Below are positions 1-7,843 of a stretch of DNA of 19,249 bases, in pieces. Below the pieces are notes generated by a model. It was given only the letters and a program-made list of their open reading frames with translations. It had not been told where the DNA came from and ran no database searches. Origin of the DNA: CAZTEB01 sp964612735 (GTDB lineage Bacteria; Patescibacteriota; Microgenomatia; UBA1400; PJMF01); contig CAZTEB010000015.1 of NCBI GenBank assembly GCA_964612735.1, positions 1-19,249 on the forward strand, in the 5' to 3' direction. Positions within the stretch are counted from its first letter, which is position 1; each line of letters begins with the position of its first letter. Made by a program: the position numbers and the translations under genes.

Positions 1-163
1 TTTTTTCTTCTAGCTGTTGCTCAAATGAAGCAAAGGCTTGCTCGGATGCTTCAGCAGTTTGTATCGAAGGTTGCACACTCACATCACTTTGTACAGCTTC
101 AGGACCGGTGCCCTGCACAAGTACAGTTAAGCTGGTAAACAAAGCAAGAAAGGCCTTGGTCAT
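1..163 (-). CDS. Secreted protein, N-terminal part only (runs off the window)
   Basis: A minus-strand reading frame starts at an ATG at 163-161 and stays open to the window edge (54 codons). The N-terminus is MTKAFLALFTSLTVLVQG, a short charged start followed by a hydrophobic run, like a signal peptide. The visible remainder is rich in Glu, Gln, Ser and Ala and looks extended or helical. A TAAATT box lies at 173-178 (minus strand), 9 nt before the ATG, and the A-rich gap has no Shine-Dalgarno, so the gene may have its own promoter. It is 79 nt downstream of the hydrolase gene on the same strand. The mature domain is outside the window, so no function can be given. Confidence 0.6.
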   Translation of the reverse strand, partial: MTKAFLALFTSLTVLVQGTGPEAVQSDVSVQPSIQTAEASEQAFASFEQQLEEK

Positions 164-242
164 TTTTTCTTTAATTTAGAGTGGACATTCATCGTAATAA
201 TTGCCGACACTCTGCGCAAGGGGAAAATAGTGCTTAAACTAT

Positions 243-1376
243 CTATTGATCAATAAAAAACTCAGCTGTCCTTGCCATGCCTTGGCTGAAGGAGTTACCT
301 GTGATGTTGTGTCCACCCGTTTGATACTCAAATAGCTGATTTGCTATGCCTGCTTCGGTCAGCAGTTGCTCAAGACCTCGAGAGTACTCTATATTTACGA
401 CCACATCATTAACAGCGTGGTGGATTTGCACTTCTCCCTGAATGTCATCGAGGTAATTAGTTGCTGGTACTTGCTGCCAAAACTCCGAACTGCTGTCAAA
501 TCGACCATGCGTCTCAAATAACTCATCTCTGTCTCTTCGGCGTTCGGAGAGTATCGACGGTGGTCGATAACTGTTATCGCTAATTCCAAGTTCGGCAAAG
601 TCTTGATAGGTATACACAGCTCCCGCCCAAATAACTGCTTTAGGGATGCTTGGTCGAGCGGCTAAGGATCGTAGTACTACGTTGCCTGCCATCGAGTGTC
701 CCCACAGCCCAATTTGTTGAGGATCTATAATCTCTTCATTTTCAAGTGCGGCATAGGCATTGAGAGCGTCGATGATGTAGTCTCCCGAGTAGTATGCACC
801 ACTGGCTGTTCCCTCTGAGTCACCGTGGCCACGCAGGTCGATCTTCAAAACCACTATGCCTTCTTGGGCCAAGTAGTCGACATATGATTCATAGTTGCCG
901 AGTGTTTGATATTGGGTGGGAGGGATGTAGCCGTGGATGAAGACTACAGCTGGATAGCCACTTTGTGGGGCTGGTGTAGTTGGGATGGTTAATAGAGCGT
1001 TGATTCGCAGACCATCTGAGTCATACCAAGTGGTGTACGCTTCATACTTTGATCGTTGATATGCTGGGGTTCGTTCTTCGAGCTGGCTCTGGTATGTTCT
1101 AGCCCTAAGATGGGGAATAGTTATCTGAGAATAAGGTTGGGGTGAAGCTCCCGGCTGGTTTTGTGCCGAGGGAGTTCCCTGAGGCGTCATTAGTGTGGAG
1201 AGAACTGGCGAGGGCAGTGAGCTGGTGCTGCCGAGTAAAAACGGCAGTACTCTACCACCCCCAAGTAGTATGATAGCTCCAATTAGCGTTGCTACTCCCA
1301 GCACTACAAGCGTGGTGAGTAGCACCAATCTCTGCTCGGGTGCTGGTCGTGATTGCTTTGGGGTAGATAAAGGCAT
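243..1376 (-). CDS. Membrane-anchored alpha/beta hydrolase (S9 / dienelactone-hydrolase-like)
   Basis: This 377-aa serine hydrolase is probably a peptidase or esterase acting outside the cell. A hydrophobic segment at residues 17-40 anchors it. A Pro/Ser/Thr/Gln-rich stretch at about 51-83 links the anchor to the catalytic domain. That domain shows the oxyanion motif VVFIHGY (144-150), the strand DLRGHGDSEG (180-189), the nucleophile elbow GHSMAG with Ser228, the acid in AVNDVVV (Asp324) and the catalytic His in GGHNITG (His356). The whole triad is therefore present in the usual order. It is the last gene of a three-gene minus-strand unit, 23 nt after the sugar dehydrogenase, with no clear Shine-Dalgarno. 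The fold is certain; the substrate cannot be read from sequence. Confidence 0.88.
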   Translation of the reverse strand: MPLSTPKQSRPAPEQRLVLLTTLVVLGVATLIGAIILLGGGRVLPFLLGSTSSLPSPVLSTLMTPQGTPSAQNQPGASPQPYSQITIPHLRARTYQSQLEERTPAYQRSKYEAYTTWYDSDGLRINALLTIPTTPAPQSGYPAVVFIHGYIPPTQYQTLGNYESYVDYLAQEGIVVLKIDLRGHGDSEGTASGAYYSGDYIIDALNAYAALENEEIIDPQQIGLWGHSMAGNVVLRSLAARPSIPKAVIWAGAVYTYQDFAELGISDNSYRPPSILSERRRDRDELFETHGRFDSSSEFWQQVPATNYLDDIQGEVQIHHAVNDVVVNIEYSRGLEQLLTEAGIANQLFEYQTGGHNITGNSFSQGMARTAEFFIDQ

Positions 1377-1399
1377 ATTGAGGGATAGTACTAGGAGAA

Positions 1400-2617
1400 C
1401 TAGAGTCCGAATACGCTGGGGTGGATTTTGATAACTCTGTCATCTCGAGCTTCGCTTTGGCCTCGGCCATCTGTGTTACTTGTGCCCATGTATAGCCAAC
1501 CATCTGGTCCAACTCTCACGAATCGCAGTCGTCCAAATTCTCCTCTAAAATGTGCTTTCATGTCCGTGAGTGTGTTGTCATCAATAGTGGCTTGATACAA
1601 AGCTTCTCCTCGCAGGCCTGTGAAGAAGAGCTGATCAGCAATGATTTCTACGTCGCCCGGCGCCCAAGTTTCTTGCGTTCCTGATTCTATGACGGGACTT
1701 ACCATGTCTTGAGCACTTTGGGTGCCTTTGATGACCGGCCAGCCGTAGTTTTGACCAGCTTCGAGTACATTGATTTCGTCATTGCCGGTTTGGGCACCGG
1801 AGGGGCCGTGTTCTGATGACCAAAGTCGTTCCGAGCTGTCCCATGCCAAGCCTTGTGGGTTGCGGTGGCCATAGGTATAGACTGGATTAGAGAAGGGGTT
1901 GTCACTTGGATTGCTGCCGTCTCGAGCGATTCTGAGTACTTTTCCTGCTACCGAAGAAGTATCTTGAGCTGCTTCGACGAAGCCAGCATCTCCTGTAGTG
2001 ATGTACAGCAGATCATCAGGACCAAACTCAAGTCTGCCGCCGTCGTGATAGCGAGCGCCCGGAATATTCTCAATGACAACTGTTTTATTACTGAGTAGAT
2101 TGTTTTCTAGATCAAGTGTATAGCGTTCAACTCTATTGCTTAGTTCTCCATTTTGTTCAGTTGTAAGGTATAGATACAGATGGTTGTTGGTAGAGAAGTC
2201 GGGATCGAGTGCTAGTCCTTGAAGTCCGCCTTCGCCGACATGTGCCACGCCCTGAATGCCGATGCGAGCTTGTGTATCTGGATACAGTCTCACTAGCGTA
2301 CCGGGTCGCTCCGTCAAGAGTAGGCTTTCATCAGGTAAAAAAGCAATATCCCACGGAATATTGAGTTCGGTGGCTACAGTTTGAATTCGTGAAGCAGTGG
2401 GAATGGAATTTGTAGTAGTTTCGTTGGCATTTTCCACTTCTGCGGTAGTGATCGCAGTTTCCATCGAGACGCCACTGGGGATGCTGCTGCTCGTCGGTCT
2501 AAAGAACGCAGCAAGTAATGTAGATCTGAACGTAACGACTCCGGCAGCCAAAAGTACGATGACACCTCCAATGACTAGGAGTATCTTGGTTGATGTTGAT
2601 GTAGGAGCTTTTGCCAC
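1400..2617 (-). CDS. Membrane-anchored PQQ-dependent sugar dehydrogenase (GSDH family)
   Basis: This 405-aa protein has one N-terminal membrane segment (residues 11-30), a Ser/Thr-rich spacer, then a six-bladed soluble aldose sugar dehydrogenase domain (PF07995 type) from about 77 to the end. Family signatures are LNIPWDIAFLPD (85-96), GEGGLQGLALDPDF (118-131), HDGGRLEFGPD with the expected catalytic-type His191, YGHRNPQGLAWD (249-260), SSEHGP (267-272) and GPDGWLYMGTSN (380-391). The family oxidises aldoses using PQQ and passes electrons to an acceptor. The start is a GTG at 2617; an in-frame TGA six codons upstream rules out a longer form. It lies 15 nt after the upstream gene, so cotranscription is likely. 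Whether PQQ is made or scavenged is unknown, and many homologues have untested substrates. Confidence 0.87.
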   Translation of the reverse strand: MAKAPTSTSTKILLVIGGVIVLLAAGVVTFRSTLLAAFFRPTSSSIPSGVSMETAITTAEVENANETTTNSIPTASRIQTVATELNIPWDIAFLPDESLLLTERPGTLVRLYPDTQARIGIQGVAHVGEGGLQGLALDPDFSTNNHLYLYLTTEQNGELSNRVERYTLDLENNLLSNKTVVIENIPGARYHDGGRLEFGPDDLLYITTGDAGFVEAAQDTSSVAGKVLRIARDGSNPSDNPFSNPVYTYGHRNPQGLAWDSSERLWSSEHGPSGAQTGNDEINVLEAGQNYGWPVIKGTQSAQDMVSPVIESGTQETWAPGDVEIIADQLFFTGLRGEALYQATIDDNTLTDMKAHFRGEFGRLRFVRVGPDGWLYMGTSNTDGRGQSEARDDRVIKIHPSVFGL

Positions 2618-2632
2618 GCCGAGATCATCGTA

Positions 2633-3568
2633 TCATATCCTGATGAGTGGTGAACTTCCGACTAGTTTTCGCCGTAGCAACTTGCGAATGGCTAGTAGAA
2701 AGAGTGTTCCAATCCCCACCTCAATCCAGTGACGGACTACCCAATGAAGTACTATAAACAGTACGCCTACCACTGGTCTAAGTACATCTCCGACGGTGCC
2801 TCTCTGAGAAAGGTCAGCATCTATGGCAGACCGTTGATTGTCGAGAGTGTTAAGTAGATCGTTGGTGATGGGTTCAGCTGCCTCTTGAATAGAGCCTAAG
2901 GTTTTGCCACCACCTAGTTGCTGTGAAAGAGGACTGAGCGCTTCTGTGAATGGCTGGAATGCACTACCAGATTGACCATCTTCATTTTTTTCAGAAGTTG
3001 TTTCATTTTGACTCGATGACGAAGATGTCGTTTTATCTACATCTGATGTGGTTGTGGGAGAAGCAGTGATGTCATCATCTTGAGAGTCACCTATATCGTC
3101 ACCATCGACGTCGCTATCTACTTCTAGTGTCACAGCCATAGTAGTTCTAGAGAGATCTGAGGTTTGCTGGGGTTGTCCAGGCTGTGAAGACTCGGTGTTG
3201 ATGAGCTTTACTTCGATAGTCTGCGATCCTTTTTCAAAGGCATGATCCACCCAGGCCTCGCCAAGTCGACCGCTACTAATGCTGACTGCACTGGTACCGA
3301 TTAGTTTGTCATTGATGTAAAAGACTGCTTCTCCTGTGATGTCTTGGTCAGACTGATTTTGAATGGCAGCATAGATTCTGATTTCCTCACCCGCAAAGAA
3401 GGTTGGTTGTGAGTACCAAATGCCTGACACCAGTCCTGCGTTAAGTTGTGCGTGTATGAGCGGGGGAGTTTTTAGCGTAACAAGTCCAAGTATGAGGAAA
3501 AGTGCTAGGTAGAGCACTTGAGTTTTTCTAGTATGGTTGTGCACGAAGGGTGGGAGAATCTTGAGCAT
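2633..3568 (-). CDS. Surface protein with CARDB-like domain, TSP3-type motif and C-terminal membrane anchor
   Basis: This 311-aa protein is of unknown function. A signal or anchor lies at residues 18-34. Residues 42-125 look like one Ig-like CARDB domain (GIWYSQPTFFAGEEIRIYA, then alternating beta strands). An Asp-rich motif DVDGDDIGDSQDDD at 153-166 resembles a calcium-binding thrombospondin type-3 repeat. A Ser/Thr/Asp-rich disordered linker (167-205) and an amphipathic region (206-255) follow. A hydrophobic stretch at about 264-295 with a basic end (RKLLRRK) closes the protein as a membrane anchor. It is the first gene of the minus-strand unit with the sugar dehydrogenase and hydrolase, suggesting a shared extracellular role. 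The domain calls are by eye from motif pattern and composition. Confidence 0.75.
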   Translation of the reverse strand: MLKILPPFVHNHTRKTQVLYLALFLILGLVTLKTPPLIHAQLNAGLVSGIWYSQPTFFAGEEIRIYAAIQNQSDQDITGEAVFYINDKLIGTSAVSISSGRLGEAWVDHAFEKGSQTIEVKLINTESSQPGQPQQTSDLSRTTMAVTLEVDSDVDGDDIGDSQDDDITASPTTTSDVDKTTSSSSSQNETTSEKNEDGQSGSAFQPFTEALSPLSQQLGGGKTLGSIQEAAEPITNDLLNTLDNQRSAIDADLSQRGTVGDVLRPVVGVLFIVLHWVVRHWIEVGIGTLFLLAIRKLLRRKLVGSSPLIRI

Positions 3569-3610
3569 ACGTAGTGAAATCAGTATACTATTAGTATATG
3601 ACTATTACTC
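3561..3610. promoter_or_regulatory. Divergent promoter region with palindromic -10 box
   Basis: AGTATACT at 3582-3589 is a perfect palindrome and gives a TATACT -10 box on both strands. On the plus strand TTGAGC (3561-3566) lies 17 nt upstream of TATACT (3584-3589), and the ATG of the YggT-family gene follows after 8 nt, so its mRNA would be leaderless or nearly so. On the minus strand TATACT (3587-3582) is 13 nt before the ATG of the CARDB-like gene, with no good -35. A second minus-strand TATACT is at 3598-3593. Confidence 0.55.
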
Positions 3611-3924
3611 CTAAGATTTTAACAGTACTTATTAGTGCAGTTACCAACGTAGTTGAAGGTTTGTTGCTGCTGCGAATTGCACTACGACTGCTGAGCGCAT
3701 CACAGAGTGCGCCGTTTGTGCGCTGGGTGATGGAGACTACCGAGCCGCTACTTACGCCATTTTTAGGAATGTTTCCTTCTCCTCAGTTGACTAGTGGAGT
3801 AGTGATCGAGTTCTCGGCAATTTTCGCCTTGATGGTGTATGCATTCATCGGCTATGCTTTGGCTGAGTTGATTGCAGCACTTTCGATGGTTGGCGAACAT
3901 CGATCGAGTGGAAGTAACAAATAG
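3598..3924 (+). CDS. YggT-family integral membrane protein
   Basis: This 108-aa protein has two hydrophobic segments (about 8-33 and 66-96). Between them is the stretch FVRWVMETTEPLLTPFLG followed by MFPSP, which is typical of YggT-family proteins (PF02325), where a short loop with Pro residues separates two helices. The family is linked to membrane processes and osmotic tolerance, without a settled biochemical role. The gene is first in the plus-strand block, 11 nt before the response regulator gene, so the two are probably cotranscribed from the promoter at 3561-3589. No Shine-Dalgarno is visible; the ATG sits 8 nt after a -10 box. Confidence 0.75.
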   Translation: MTITPKILTVLISAVTNVVEGLLLLRIALRLLSASQSAPFVRWVMETTEPLLTPFLGMFPSPQLTSGVVIEFSAIFALMVYAFIGYALAELIAALSMVGEHRSSGSNK

Positions 3925-3935
3925 TAAGGTTTTTT

Positions 3936-4502
3936 ATGGTAGCGTCATCACCTCCCAAATCTGGTCCGCGCGAACTATCACTTGATGACGATCCAGCTGA
4001 AGGTACTCAAAGCCCTGATGCTCAGTCTGCTAAACAAAGTGATTTAGCTGCCAAGAAGAGCGATGAGGTAGTTCAAGAATCAAAGCAGGCATCAGCTACA
4101 CAGCCTACCGAGAAGCAAGGTGCTTCAAAGCCATCGTCCGGTAGCAAGCGTGTGCTAATCATCGAAGACGAAAAAGCCATGGCTAAGGCTGTAGAGCTTA
4201 AACTGCAAAAGTCTGGTTTTACCGCCCGAGCAGTTTTTAACGGTCAGGAAGCTTTGAATGTTTTAGAGAGTGAAGCGTTTGACTTGATACTGCTTGACAT
4301 TTTGATGCCAGTGGTTGATGGTTGGCAGGTGCTTGAAAAACTCAAGGAAAAAGGAGTGAAGGCAAAGATAGTGATTACCTCCAACTTAAGTCAGCAAGAG
4401 GACATCGAAAAAGCCAAACAACTCGGTGCCAGTGATTTCTTGGTGAAGTCAAATAGTAGTCTGACTGAAATAGCTGAAAAAGTTTCCTCGCTGTTAGCAT
4501 AA
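3936..4502 (+). CDS. Response regulator: disordered N-tail plus CheY-like receiver domain
   Basis: This 188-aa protein has a low-complexity, charged N-terminal tail (residues 1-70, rich in Lys, Glu, Ser, Gln) followed by one REC domain (71-188). The phosphorylation site is intact: acidic pocket Glu77/Asp78 (VLIIEDE), phospho-acceptor Asp121 in LLDILMP, the Thr/Ser in VITSN (T148/S149) and the conserved Lys171 in FLVKSN. There is no DNA-binding output domain, so it probably works by protein contact, as CheY, PilG and PilH do. It lies 43 nt upstream of pilB, which makes pilus control its likely job; that is inference from position. No histidine kinase is in the window. The start follows TAAGG and a T-run 11 nt after the YggT-family stop. 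Confidence 0.88.
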   Translation: MVASSPPKSGPRELSLDDDPAEGTQSPDAQSAKQSDLAAKKSDEVVQESKQASATQPTEKQGASKPSSGSKRVLIIEDEKAMAKAVELKLQKSGFTARAVFNGQEALNVLESEAFDLILLDILMPVVDGWQVLEKLKEKGVKAKIVITSNLSQQEDIEKAKQLGASDFLVKSNSSLTEIAEKVSSLLA

Positions 4503-4530
4503 ATTTGTCTAGCAGCTCTCAAGAAGTCTG

Positions 4531-4539
4531 TGCTACCAT
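4531..4539 (+). promoter_or_regulatory. Extended -10 promoter for pilB, probably leaderless
   Basis: TGCTACCAT is a TGn extended -10 box (TACCAT at 4534-4539). Six nt separate it from the pilB ATG at 4546, leaving no room for a Shine-Dalgarno. No clear -35 was found at 16-18 nt upstream, which is acceptable for extended -10 promoters. It would let pilB be expressed separately from the response regulator gene. Confidence 0.4.
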
Positions 4540-4545
4540 GAAAAT

Positions 4546-6210
4546 ATGGCTGCATATGACAACCAAAAACTGTTTTCTGTTCTCAAAGAACTAGACGTCA
4601 TTGAACTCAAGATTTTAAGTGATGCTTTAGAGCAAAGTCTGTCTGAGAAGACGCCTCTTGATCAGCTACTGCTTCAGAAAGACGTAATTGGCGAGCAAAG
4701 TATTGGTCGTATACTCGGGGACCTAATAGGTGTTCCGTACGTAGACCTGGCGTACGAAACCATTGACCACCAAGTATTAGAGCTTATTCCCCAATCTATG
4801 GCGACAGCCAAGCAGGTGATTGCTTTTACCAGGGATGAGCAAGGTGTTCACCTGGCTATGGCAGATCCTTCTCAGCAAGAAGTGATCGATTCGTTAGCTA
4901 AGAAAACTGGCTCAGCTATAATCGTGCACTACGCACCGAGTACTAGTGTAGAGCGAATGTTGGCGCACTATAAGTTGGAGATAGGCGCTGCGTTTGAAGA
5001 GATTATTGCTGAAAATGTGGCTCGAGCCAAACAGGCTTCTGGTGTCGAGCCACCTATTATCAAGATTGTTGATACCATACTTGGCTATGCCTATGATCAG
5101 CGTGCATCTGATGTGCATATCGAGCCACTTGATGAAAAATCTGTAGTGCGTTTTCGTGTGGATGGAGCACTCAAGGATGTACTTGACGTGCCCAAGGAGC
5201 TTCACCAGCGAATTATCACCAGGATAAAAGTACAGTCTAGTTTGCGAACTGATGAGCACCAGGCAGCTCAAGATGGCAAACTTGTGTTTGACGCTGGTAG
5301 TGAAGATGTCGATGTTCGCGTCTCGATTGTGCCGATCGTAGATGGTGAAAAAGTGGTGATGCGTTTGTTGAGCAAAAAGGCTCGTCGCTTCTCACTCCAA
5401 GATTTAGGTCTTGAAAGTGAAGACTTGATTAAGATACAGCAGGCCTACCAAAAACCGCACGGGATGATCTTGGCTACAGGCCCCACGGGAAGTGGTAAGA
5501 CTACGACGTTGTACTCGATCCTCAAGCTGCTTAACACCAAGGATGTCAACATCATGACTATAGAAGATCCAGTCGAGTTTGACATTGAGCGGATCAATCA
5601 AATGCAGGTCAACCCAAAGACGGAACTCACGTTTGCAAAAGGTCTTCGTTCGATAGTCCGCCAGGATCCTGACATCATATTGGTTGGAGAGGTTCGTGAT
5701 GTCGAGACCGCTGGCATCTCAGTTAATGCTGCTATGACTGGCCACTTGGTTTTGTCTTCACTTCATACAAATGATGCGGCCACTGCTTTTCCTCGATTAT
5801 ATGATCTTGAGGTTGAGTCGTTTCTGGTGGCTAGTACAGTGAATGTGGTAATTGCCCAGCGACTGCTGCGAAAGATTTGTCAGGAGTGTAAGGTTTCATA
5901 CAATCAAAAGGTAGCTGATATTCCCGAGCGGATGAGATCAGCGTTTGGCAAAAATGATCAGATTACTCTCTACAAAGGCAAGGGATGTGGGGTGTGTAGA
6001 AATACTGGCTTCGTGGGTAGAGTGGGCGTATTTGAGGTGCTTGAAGTTGATGACGAACTTCAGTCTGCAATTGCAGAGCAAAAAACCGCGGAGGAGTTGC
6101 AAGTGCTCGCTGTTTCAAAAGGTATGACGACTATGACCCAAGATGGTCTCAAAAAAGTACAGCGTGGCATCACTACTCTTGAAGAAGTTGAACGCCTTAC
6201 TGCGGAGTAA
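4546..6210 (+). CDS. pilB: Type IV pilus assembly ATPase PilB (GspE family)
   Basis: This 554-aa hexameric motor ATPase powers pilin polymerisation at the inner face of the membrane. Domains in order are an N-terminal MshEN/GspE-N-type region (about 1-145), a linker with VEPPIIKIVDTIL (168-179), the N2 domain with ASDVHIEP (187-194), and the ATPase core. Core motifs are Walker A GPTGSGKT (312-319), Asp box TIEDPVE (338-344), Walker B DPDIILVGEVRD (374-385) and His box TGHLVLSSLHTN (398-409). A zinc-binding tetracysteine follows (Cys445, Cys448, Cys481, Cys484). Length and motif set are complete for PilB; the tetracysteine and MshEN region argue against PilT. It sits 5 nt upstream of pilC, as in many pilus operons. 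No retraction ATPase is in the window. Confidence 0.96.
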   Translation: MAAYDNQKLFSVLKELDVIELKILSDALEQSLSEKTPLDQLLLQKDVIGEQSIGRILGDLIGVPYVDLAYETIDHQVLELIPQSMATAKQVIAFTRDEQGVHLAMADPSQQEVIDSLAKKTGSAIIVHYAPSTSVERMLAHYKLEIGAAFEEIIAENVARAKQASGVEPPIIKIVDTILGYAYDQRASDVHIEPLDEKSVVRFRVDGALKDVLDVPKELHQRIITRIKVQSSLRTDEHQAAQDGKLVFDAGSEDVDVRVSIVPIVDGEKVVMRLLSKKARRFSLQDLGLESEDLIKIQQAYQKPHGMILATGPTGSGKTTTLYSILKLLNTKDVNIMTIEDPVEFDIERINQMQVNPKTELTFAKGLRSIVRQDPDIILVGEVRDVETAGISVNAAMTGHLVLSSLHTNDAATAFPRLYDLEVESFLVASTVNVVIAQRLLRKICQECKVSYNQKVADIPERMRSAFGKNDQITLYKGKGCGVCRNTGFVGRVGVFEVLEVDDELQSAIAEQKTAEELQVLAVSKGMTTMTQDGLKKVQRGITTLEEVERLTAE

Positions 6211-6215
6211 CTTGT

Positions 6216-7373
6216 ATGTCGCCTGCCAAATCTCAACTCAAACCTGTCTCAAAAGCTAGCAAAGAGCCCAGTGGTAACTCAGCTTGGCTAGAGCGGTTCA
6301 AGCGACTGGGAGCCGTTCAAATCTTTGGCAGAGTATCTTTGATAGAGCGCTTGACCTTTACCAAGCATTTGGCAACCATGATGAAAGCTGGTGTGCCACT
6401 CAATGAAGCTCTTGAGATTCTCCAAGAGCGGACAAAGTCGGGTACATTTAAGCGGATACTGGCTGCTGTTTTAGCTGACGTAGAGAATGGTTCGTCGTTG
6501 GCCGCTGCGCTTGAGAAACACGATGGGGTGTTTGATAGCGTATACATCAGCATGGTAGAGATATCAGAAGAATCAGGCTCTCTTGAAGAAAACTTAACCT
6601 TCATGGCTGAGCAGCTGGCTAAAGAGTACTCCTTTCGCAAAAAAGTCCAGACTGCATCACTGTATCCCACTCTAATCTTAGTTTCTGCTGCTGTGATGGG
6701 TGGCTTTTTATCTTTTTTTGTTCTGCCAAAGCTGGTCGACTTCTTTTCAGCTCTGGATATAGAGCTGCCGTTGTCTACTAAAATACTCCTCTTTATAGCC
6801 ACTGCTATGAAGGACCATGGAGTAGCAATAATCTCGAGCATCATTGCTGGATACATCGTGTTTCGAACGGCTATTGCGCACCGATGGTTCCGGCCTCATT
6901 GGGATGCCTTGCTTCTGCGAATGCCAGTGATTGGTCCCATTGTGCAAGATATCCAGCTTTCTAGCTTGAGTAGGAACCTTGGTGTATTGTTAGCAAGCGG
7001 TGTGCCGTTGGCAGAAGCTATAAACGTGCTAGCAAAACAGACCCGCCACGTCAGTTATCAGCGACGACTGCAGTTCTTAAGCGCAAAGCTTGAGCAAGGT
7101 AAAGCTTTGGGAGATACATTGAAGCACGAGCGCTTTGTCGAGTTTCCACTGCTCGTTGTAAAGATGATTGAAGTGGGTGAAAAGACTGGCAAGCTCGATG
7201 AAGCGTTGTTATATCTTGGAGATTTTTACGAAGAAGAGCTTGATGCCGTTTCTAGAAATTTAACAACGGTGCTAGAGCCACTACTATTGTTAGTAATCGG
7301 TATTACGGTGGGGTTGGTAGCCTTAGCCATTATTTCGCCTATTTACCAACTAACAGGCTCAATTCGTAGATAG
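6216..7373 (+). CDS. pilC: Type IV pilus inner-membrane platform protein PilC (GspF family)
   Basis: This 385-aa polytopic membrane protein couples PilB to pilin insertion. It contains two copies of the T2SSF domain. The first (about 47-172) has FTKHLATMMKAGVPLNEALE and ISEESGSLEENL; the second (about 245-375) has LGVLLASGVPLAEAI and IEVGEKTGKLDEAL. Hydrophobic segments at about 147-170, 190-213 and 345-372 give the three-helix topology of the family. The first 30 residues form a basic, Ser/Lys-rich cytoplasmic tail. The start is 5 nt after the pilB stop with no Shine-Dalgarno, so translation is probably coupled to pilB. Nothing is missing relative to family length. Confidence 0.95.
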   Translation: MSPAKSQLKPVSKASKEPSGNSAWLERFKRLGAVQIFGRVSLIERLTFTKHLATMMKAGVPLNEALEILQERTKSGTFKRILAAVLADVENGSSLAAALEKHDGVFDSVYISMVEISEESGSLEENLTFMAEQLAKEYSFRKKVQTASLYPTLILVSAAVMGGFLSFFVLPKLVDFFSALDIELPLSTKILLFIATAMKDHGVAIISSIIAGYIVFRTAIAHRWFRPHWDALLLRMPVIGPIVQDIQLSSLSRNLGVLLASGVPLAEAINVLAKQTRHVSYQRRLQFLSAKLEQGKALGDTLKHERFVEFPLLVVKMIEVGEKTGKLDEALLYLGDFYEEELDAVSRNLTTVLEPLLLLVIGITVGLVALAIISPIYQLTGSIRR

Positions 7374-7393
7374 TTTTTGGAGGATGTGGTGCT

Positions 7394-7843
7394 GTGCTTC
7401 TAGATAGTTGTCAGCAGATTTGTGGCAAGCGAGGATTTACGCTGATTGAGTTGTTGTTAGTGGTAGCCTTAATAGCCATTTTGGCTGCCGCTACCACGCC
7501 ATTTTTATCTCGATTTGTACTGCAGACAAATCACGATGCTGTCGTAGACGAAGTCATTGGTTCGTTGCAGAAGGCACAGGGGTATGCGATGGATGGCCGA
7601 GCTGATGAAACTTGGGGGGTGTGTGTAACCAGTGGCGTGATTAGACTTTACGCCAGTAGCTGCGGGTCGCCGGTACAATCTGAAGAGTTTGCTCTGCCAG
7701 GTAGCATTGCGGTGTCTGGTTTGAACGATATCAGCTTCAATCAGCGCGGTGAGCCTTCGAGTGCTGCTAGCATCACCGTTAGTAGTGATTTGGGTAGTGT
7801 TGCCATCACCTTGAATACGGCAGGAGGACTTGATGTTCAGTAG
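7394..7843 (+). CDS. Minor prepilin, GspH/FimU-like
   Basis: This 149-aa type IV prepilin has a class III leader, GKRGFTLIEL. Prepilin peptidase would cut after Gly14, leaving Phe15 at +1 and the conserved Glu19 at +5. The hydrophobic alpha1 helix (15-38) is followed by QTNHDAVVDEVIGSLQKAQGYAMDG, the region seen in GspH/FimU pseudopilins, then a beta-rich C-terminal domain with Cys66 and Cys78 possibly paired. Translation starts at GTG 7394, with GGAGG at 7379-7383 (10 nt spacing); the nearby ATG at 7384 is in another frame and soon stops. It opens a tight run of four pseudopilin genes and overlaps the next gene by 11 nt. The GspH/FimU assignment rests on gene order and alpha1 pattern. Confidence 0.85.
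   Translation: MLLDSCQQICGKRGFTLIELLLVVALIAILAAATTPFLSRFVLQTNHDAVVDEVIGSLQKAQGYAMDGRADETWGVCVTSGVIRLYASSCGSPVQSEEFALPGSIAVSGLNDISFNQRGEPSSAASITVSSDLGSVAITLNTAGGLDVQ

Noticed and set aside
178..213. AGAGTG / CACTCT inverted arms as a terminator of the hydrolase unit
   Set aside because: The loop is 24 nt, the stem is only 6 bp, and there is no T-run on the minus strand at the right place.
6317..6856. Long antisense frame (179 aa) inside pilC
   Set aside because: It is opposite a well-conserved gene, has unlikely composition and no start signals.
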